64,000 nt of DNA from Ilex aquifolium. Lineage: Eukaryota; Streptophyta; Magnoliopsida; Aquifoliales; Aquifoliaceae. This document shows, in pieces, positions 57,179 through 64,000 of the stretch (the first letter of the stretch is position 1; every line of letters starts with the position of its first letter). The stretch is taken from assembly GCA_951799425.1 (NCBI GenBank), contig OX637391.1, positions 13,803,051 through 13,867,050 of the forward strand, read 5' to 3'. A program made the translations under genes and the position numbers. Under the pieces are notes generated by a model. It was not told where the DNA came from. It did not search any database and saw only the letters and a program-made list of their open reading frames with translations.

Positions 57179-58411
57179 GTTTGTGTTTGACTAAATAATT
57201 AACTTTGGATCATCAAGGAATAAATTTCTTAAGGGAAAATACTAATGAAAAATTTTCATATAATGAGCTTTATTTGTTGGCCCTTTTGTATATCGCTTGA
57301 AAATATGGGTTGTTTCATTAGTTGGCATTTTTTTAATGAAACCATACTTTTGTGAAAACAATGTTAACATTTAGAGTTTGGGTATTTTAATGTTTAAAGT
57401 TGCCTCCACTTAAATGCTCTCTTTGGTAGAAATGATGAAAAGTAGAAGGGATACACTTTCTATCCTTCAAGGAAGAAAAGTAAGAATGATACAATTTCCT
57501 TCCTTTGTGTTTGGTTGGATGGATGGAAAATAAAAATGACTATTTTTTTTTTTTTTTTGCGCTGGCTAAGATTAGGAGTGATAATCAAGTCGTGTCGTGT
57601 CGTGTCTTGTCAGATTTGTGTTGAGTCATTATAAGTTTGTGTCGAACATTAGTCAAATCTAACACAACTCATTTAACTAATTGTGTCGTATCGAGTTGCG
57701 AGTTGACCTATTTTTTTTTTTTTTTTTAAATTTTATTTTAAAATTTATTTATATATATATACATATTTTATCATTGTATTTTTATATGAAATTAATGCAT
57801 ATATAATATATGTATATATTAAAAGATATATAAACTAATAAGATACATCTCAACACAAATAATTAACTTTCCTTCCGATTTTGGAGGGATTAATTTTGGT
57901 GAGTTGGAAGAAAAGTTAATTCATCCACTTTTTCATATTTCCTACTTTTCTTCCTTACCAAACATGATGTTTTATCTATCTCTCCCACTTTCCATCCTTC
58001 CAACTTTTCATTCTTCTATTTTTCTATCGTACCAAACGAAGTAAAAAAATTGTTTGGCTCCACCCTAGGGATGGGGAAAAGGTTTGAAAGAACAGTCCAA
58101 CAAAAAAGAGGAAGAGGATGTTTTGTTCATGAGGATTGTTTTCACAGGTTTCGTACTTTTTTGGCTTGAATTGATTATTAATGTATAGTAGTTTTGGAAT
58201 TTTCTTTACCCAAATATTATTATTTCAAATTTATTTCAAAAAGTACATCACATACAAAGCCAAACCAAGTAGCCGAGCTGACCAGTAATCAATGTTTACC
58301 CTAAGGTGACAACACTATTTGTATTTGATAGGATATATTATCACGTGATATATAGAAAATGTCAACTAATATTATTTAATTGATTGCTATAGATAGTTTA
58401 CAGATTCTACT
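57179..58411. other. AT-rich spacer with a likely nested MITE pair; no gene
   Basis: CTCTTTGGTAGAAATGATGA at 57420 and the complement of TTTTTCTATCGTACCAAACG near 58040 are imperfect inverted ends of a roughly 620-bp element. Inside it, 57540-57740 holds T-runs and GTCGTGTCGTGTCGTGTC, a motif common in another plant miniature family. No target duplications were secure. The rest shows nothing. Confidence 0.45.
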
Positions 58412-61400
58412 TGTTGGAATGCCCAAAAATGTGTACAATAATTAATTTGTACATACTCATTGAAGTTTTAAAGACAAAACAAACGAATTAGGATTAATGA
58501 TGTCGTTTTACATGTCTTTTCAAAAAAAAATAGTCTTCCTATGTATGTTCAAACAATCAAACACGGATCACTAACTCACAGTAGGTGTGACTGTGTGAAG
58601 CTAATGCAAGCCAAACTCATATTTTTTGTTGTTCTAAAACCTTCAGCTTGGTCTTCAATGGAAGAATGAAGAGAGCACACAGAGAGAATGATGACTTCCT
58701 TTCTAGCAATATTTTTGAGAGTTGATTTATAATTTGTTTCACCTTGGAAAGAACCAGATAAGTACATAAATTAGGGAGAAGAGAGAGGGTGTAGTGGGGC
58801 TTGTTATTATCTTGTTATTATTATGTGGTTATCTCCCACTATCCTAGTGGGAGTTAACCAATAGTTTGAACTAGTCAAACTCCTTCAATCCACCAACATC
58901 TTATCGGGTCATGTCCACCCATGGGCATCCCGACCTGACTCCATACCGTAAATTCCTACATCTCCCACTAACACATGGTAGGGATGACGTAGAATCTCTC
59001 AACATTCACTGCCATTAAGACCATCTATACAAGCTAAAACAACAGTGTGATTGCTAAGTCCACCTGCAATTGGGAGCTACTATACTAGAAACCCGAGAGG
59101 GCCAACAAAGAGACATTAACCCTTAAAAGATAAAGAAGCAATGTGATTCATTATGCCTCAGACCTATTTTAATCATACCCATTTAAGTATCTCTAGTACC
59201 TCAAAGAGCCATACTTAACTTTTCATTCATTTGCATTATACTCATAATTATGCCACCTGCTACTTTGGCATGTTACCTACGAGGGTGTATGATTCCTTGT
59301 TTCAAGGCATTTTTGGGAAAATGGTTGGTTTGGAATTGAGTGACATTAGGACAAAGGGATGACTATTCACTCACCTCCATGTCTAGGTCGCTAAGCACAT
59401 GTAATATGAAGTACATTCTATGGTAGAGAATCTCATTCCAATGAGGATATGTCTCCCTAATTAATATCATGTCTTACTGAACTTAGACAAGTCACTCCCT
59501 GAGCATATAATCTGGGTCCTCTATTTGTCCATCTGTCAAAGTGACAAACTAAAGTCTCACACTAGCTATTCAACCAGGCTCATATAAATCGTGGGGTCAT
59601 TCATATACAGTCTCAGTTTCTCACTATAATTATAGACCTCATAATGGTTCCAACAAAGGCGGCAATAACTAATGTATATATAATGTTTCATTCTTTGTTC
59701 AATATCTCAAGCACCAAAAAATGGCTTTATATATAATGTCTCATTTGTGCTCATTATGCGCCACAAAGGTGATTGCTTTTGTGAGTAAGTCAATCGGCCT
59801 GTTGACATACTTTTAAACAAAGAATGATGAACATATATGTGCTAATTAACATTCACGCCACATAAACAAGATATGAAAACCAAAATGTCATGCGCTTGAA
59901 TGATAGCAAAATGTCTAAAACACAAATAAACAAAGTACATCCCATAAGTGATCAACTAGGAACAAATCATATCCTATGCAACCCTAAAGCCCTAACATGA
60001 ACCATAAATTCATCTCTAGGAATGGGCTTAGTCAAGGGATTAGCTACTATCTGGTTCGTGGGAATATTTTGCAAGACCACATCCTTTTGTGCCACGGCTT
60101 CTCGAATGAAGTTATCCCTCCAGTCAATGTGTTAGGTCCTCCCACAGTACTTGAGGTCTTTGGTAAAAGCAAGTGCTGCCATAATATCACAATGAATTGT
60201 CACTAAATCCAAATCATGACATTCCTAGATCCTCAAGGAACATCCTTAACCAAATAACCTCTTGAACTACTGTTGTATATGAAATGAACTCCACCTCCAT
60301 GATAGATGGGCATATGCATGTTGTTTTTTTCTACTCCAAGTTATGGCGAGATGATCAAGCAAGAAAGTATATTCAAAGGTCGATTTATGCTCATCTAGGT
60401 CACCACCCCAATCAGCATCACTATATAATCTATAGTGCCTTTAAGATAATAGTGTATCCTCTTTGTTGTTTGTCAATGAACCACTTCAGGGTTTGTTTGA
60501 TATCGATTGACTAACCCGACAGCATAACATATGTCAAGTCGTATGCACATCATAACATACATCAGCTTGCCAACTACATTGGCATATGGGAGACGAGACA
60601 TATTTTTTCTTTTCTTCATGAGTTAAGGAATTTTTGCAGACCCAAGTGTTGGTCCTTAGGTGCAAGGGTGTCAAATGGGCTTGCAAGTATGCATTTGGAA
60701 ATGTTCAGGGACTTTTTTTCATATAAGTCTCCTAGGACATACCAAGAAGTTTTCCTCAACAATCCCTAAAGATCTTCACTCCAAGCACGCATAACTTGCT
60801 GCACCTATGTTCATCATTTCAAAGTGTGAGGACAATTACTCTTTAGTGGTAACAATCACCTCCTTATCATTTCCAGCCAAAAGTATGTTGTTTACATACA
60901 ATGAAAGAATAAGGTAACTTTCCTTGGATCGTTTAATATAGACAAAATGGTCTACTTCAATCATTGTGAACCCAACATTAATAATGGCTCGATGAAATCT
61001 AAGATACCACTTCTAGATAACTGCTTCAAGTCATATATAGATCGATTAAGCTTGAAGACTTTGCACTCTTGACCCTCTACAACGAAGTCACTGATTGATC
61101 CATATAAATCTCTTCATCCAGTTCTCCGTTGAGAAATGATGTCTTATCATCCATTTTGGTAATGTTCCAAAACCAAATGTGCGACAACAGCCAAAATGAG
61201 ACGAAGAGAAGAAAACCTCACTATGGGTTAGAATGTTTCTTCATGATCTATACCTGCAAGCTGAGTATAGCTCTTAGCTACAAGATGTGTCTTGTATCTA
61301 TTAATGGAATTATCGTCCTTAAATTTAACTTTGAGAACCCAATTTTTTTCCAATAGTACTACACACAAGAAGAAGATCAACTAAGCCCCAGGCTTGATTA

Positions 61401-61474
61401 TTCTTCATGAACTTCTTCTTAAATCATAATATTCATCCATTCTTTGTTAGCATTGGATGAGATAGCCTGTAAAA
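58412..61474 (-). mobile_element. Ty1/copia retrotransposon relic, 3' half, minus strand
   Basis: A probable 3' LTR (58412-58960: TGTTGGAATGCC...AATTCCTACA) is bordered by a purine tract (complement of TCTCCCACTAACACATGG). To the right, reading on the minus strand, are RNase H and reverse transcriptase traces of Ty1/copia: MYVMMCIRLDICYAVG-like, YLKGTIDYI and KMDDKTSFLNGELDEEIYMD near 61080-61160. gag, protease, integrase and the 5' LTR are not found. It is heavily broken (well over ten breaks) and old. The right end meets copy C at about 61475. Confidence 0.75.
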
Positions 61475-64000
61475 ACATATGGTACTTGTTGAAAACCATG
61501 TTCTGCAATCCTTCTAGGGAAAGGAATGTTTCTACAATTATTTTCTACGAAAAAGGAGCCTAAACTTAACTATGATCAAACTTGGTAACTATTCAAATGA
61601 ATGTCACAAATTACATAACTTCTAACAAGTGAAAAATATGTTGGCATAGATTCATACTAAGTTAAAAATGCGGAAGATCTGGTTTTGATGGATTATGGAT
61701 ACAAATTTGTCTCAGAAAATAACAGCGTGAATTCCATAATGTGAAAGTGAGTTCATCCAGGTATCAGTTGGCAAAAAACAACAAAGTAGTATTGTTAGAT
61801 ATATCCGACAAGCATGTTTTCGAGATTTGTACAAAAATATAAAGAAATAGTAAGATAATCTACTAATGGAGTAAGCCTGATGGGTATAAACTAAAATACA
61901 TAGACTAGGATATTTGATTAATTCAAAAGAAACTACATACTTGAAGGTACTCTGAAGAACCAAGGTGCCCAGAATGACTCTTTAAGGCATTAATTGACTT
62001 AATAGATTGGATTCATTCCATTTCTGCAGGAAATTGACAAAGGGTTTCACCTTGATGTGGTCGGTTAGTGCATCTATTGATGTGTGCCAACGTGCCATAA
62101 TAAACTACAGTTTCATGCAATTTCTTTAACATACATACAAACTGAGGGAAAAAACTGAATGCTTCAGATAATCGATATTCCTCACTCATATCACCAGATC
62201 GAATGGCAATAGAATGCCAGGATTTCTATGCTATGTGGTTTCATGAAACTCTTAAACCAAAATCACCATGATTTCATGATCTTCTATCTTGCCATTTTAA
62301 ATCATATACTTTGACATGCCCAAGTCGAGTCTCTTTGGCAAATGTAGCAAGAAATTTTTCGGCAATCCACCATCTAAAGACCATACAAATTTTTCTATTT
62401 CTACTACAATTTGGATCAAAATGAGTTATAGGGTGTCAATGTATTCAAGTTAATGATTAATCCTGCCCAAAGATTTACAAAACATGAAGATATTTGTAAC
62501 TGGAGAATATATGATGGTTGTAATTGCTAGCACAAACATCGCATGGAGAGGCATCAATTGAAATGATCATACTCTGCCAAAACAGAGGAGCTTCTAAATC
62601 ATGACATGTTTGTCAAATTTGACCATCTCAAATCAATCATTGGAACAGGGGCACATCCACTCGAATATATTTCTTCAATTTTTATGCTTAGATTGTAATC
62701 ATGAAGGAACATAGATTTGTAACCAAAATTTCCAAATCAAAAGGGAAAAAACAAATCAACCATGAGAAGAATTTAAGGTACTGGGAATCAAACATTATTT
62801 TATAGGCAGCTCAACCATGTATAGTCTTATACTCTCAGCTTTTATTGCTAACACTTTCCAACTGTTCAAAATCTGAAGGGGAATTCCCCATTAGACAAGC
62901 TTTATATGAAGTTGAGAGGCAGAGGGCTAGTATAGTGATGCAGTGAATTGTTAAATTTCTATATATGGGATGTAGGGCTAGCACAGTGTAGAATTCTAAA
63001 TGACCAAACAGAGAAGTTCAAGAGAAAATGAATTGAAAACAGAAATGAGTTTATTTTTTATTAAGGCCAACGGAATTCATAAACAGCTCTAAAATTTCAA
63101 CTCACACAGAATGACAATAACCAGATATTGTCTTAAGTGAAAACTTCCCTAACATCGATATGTACATAATACACAATCAAAACAAAACTTGAGAGAAATC
63201 ATTACAAAGTTTTATTGAAATTGACATAAAATTGTATTTCCTCGTCGTAGTATGACAGCTAATGCAAACTGAAGTGGGTGCAACACAATGACTATATACC
63301 AAATTTAGTCAAAAAAATTTAGAAATTGTGAGTACACATTGTCATAGCATGATTGCTAATGCAAACTTAAATGGCATGATTAATTACTCATATTAAAGCT
63401 TGTGAACAACTAGGACTCTTTTTCACTAACACACTCTTGACATTATCATTACCAACCTGTCAAAACTTACAGAAAATATGAAAACAGAGAGAATCAACAA
63501 CTTGGGCATTGATACCTATGTATAACCAATTTATTCATCCTATACAGAAAACATGGAGGACTGGATAATCAGACAACTGAAAACTAAAAGGTCCACATAC
63601 ACATCTATGTAATCAGACCCTTGATTGTGTTTCCACATTACCCCGGAACGTCCATGTGTAAAGATTTCATGACAAATGTTGGCTGATGAGTTTCTCATTT
63701 CTTTTCCTTGTTCTTCAGATTCTTTAAAAACATATGTTTATATGCATTTATAGATTGAAAAAAGGGAAAACAGAAGAATTCTAGTAGGGAAATTTGAGAA
63801 AAGAAAAAAGTTTATGAGAGATCTTAAAGAACAAACTAGTATAAAGTTATTGCCTGGCTCCATTCTGTCTGCCTATTTGTCTACAAGGTCTAATTGGTAA
63901 GCTATATAAGCAACATATTGATTTTTTTCTCCAACAAAAGGCTCGATGCCAACCTTCTTCAGGCGTCAATCAATCTATCACTCAATCATAAGTCACTCTG
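61475..64000. other. Segmental copy C, cut by the window edge
   Basis: No gene. It aligns with copies A and B at 61475-61690, 61720-62080, 62900-63380 and 63390-63790, and with B at 63760-63990. The stretch 62085-62880 has no counterpart except ATTAATCCTGCCCAAAGATT near 62455, shared with 20800. It lacks the SINE, the 72-bp duplication, the Helitron and all LTR insertions, so it is the cleanest view of the ancestral segment. Confidence 0.75.

Noticed and set aside
60001-60514. Plus-strand open frames of 69-76 codons
   Set aside because: They are the complement of copia reverse transcriptase/RNase H sequence on the minus strand.
1-64000. tRNA, rRNA or small-RNA genes
   Set aside because: The only tRNA-like text found was primer binding sites and the SINE box B; no cloverleaf or rRNA match was noticed by reading. 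A tRNAscan-SE or Infernal run would be decisive.

Overview
This 64 kb window is nuclear DNA of a flowering plant, most likely a eudicot. It is an intergenic, transposon-rich stretch, and I found no intact host protein-coding gene, tRNA or rRNA gene. The plant assignment rests on Tat-type Ty3/gypsy retrotransposons with a second, archaeal-type RNase H, an Au-like SINE, a plant Helitron with TC...CTAGT ends, Mutator-like and hAT-like miniature elements, and long AT-rich spacers. The species cannot be read from the sequence.

The host DNA under the insertions is one ancestral segment present in three diverged copies. Copy A runs from about 6,900 to 20,230. Copy B runs from about 21,720 to 45,361. 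Copy C runs from about 61,475 to beyond the right edge. Nearly all length differences between copies are later insertions. Comparing copies exposes empty sites and therefore exact insertion boundaries. A SINE and a 72-bp duplication shared by A and B but missing from C suggest that A and B split last.

Layout. 1-6,830: 3' part of a plus-strand Tat retrotransposon. 6,831-12,713: copy A with a foldback MITE, a solo LTR, further MITEs and a 1.4 kb Mutator-like element. 12,714-17,816: a complete but gag-pol-less LTR element on the minus strand, full of tandem repeats. 17,822-20,230: copy A with a SINE and a Helitron. 20,416-21,690: a possible solo LTR and a hAT transposase relic. 22,841-33,664: an old, broken plus-strand Tat element inside copy B. 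33,665-35,984: copy B with a MITE and the SINE. 35,985-44,052: a second minus-strand, pol-less LTR element carrying a Ty1/copia fragment. 44,053-45,361: copy B with a gene scrap. 45,362-56,057: the best preserved Tat element, with both LTRs and a 5-bp target duplication. 56,129-58,411: MITEs and low-complexity DNA. 58,412-61,474: a Ty1/copia relic. 61,475-64,000: copy C.

The most notable shared theme is an accessory gene on the strand opposite to gag-pol, between integrase and the 3' LTR, in all three Tat elements. It has an N-terminal domain resembling Pfam PF04195 ('putative gypsy type transposon') and a coiled-coil C-terminal part. In two elements the blocks are separated by gaps with GT...AG borders at matching positions. 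The first element carries two such modules. A coiled-coil trace in antisense orientation also survives in the 12,714-17,816 element, which has no gag-pol. Each large element also carries its own family of tandem repeats, mostly just downstream of pol.
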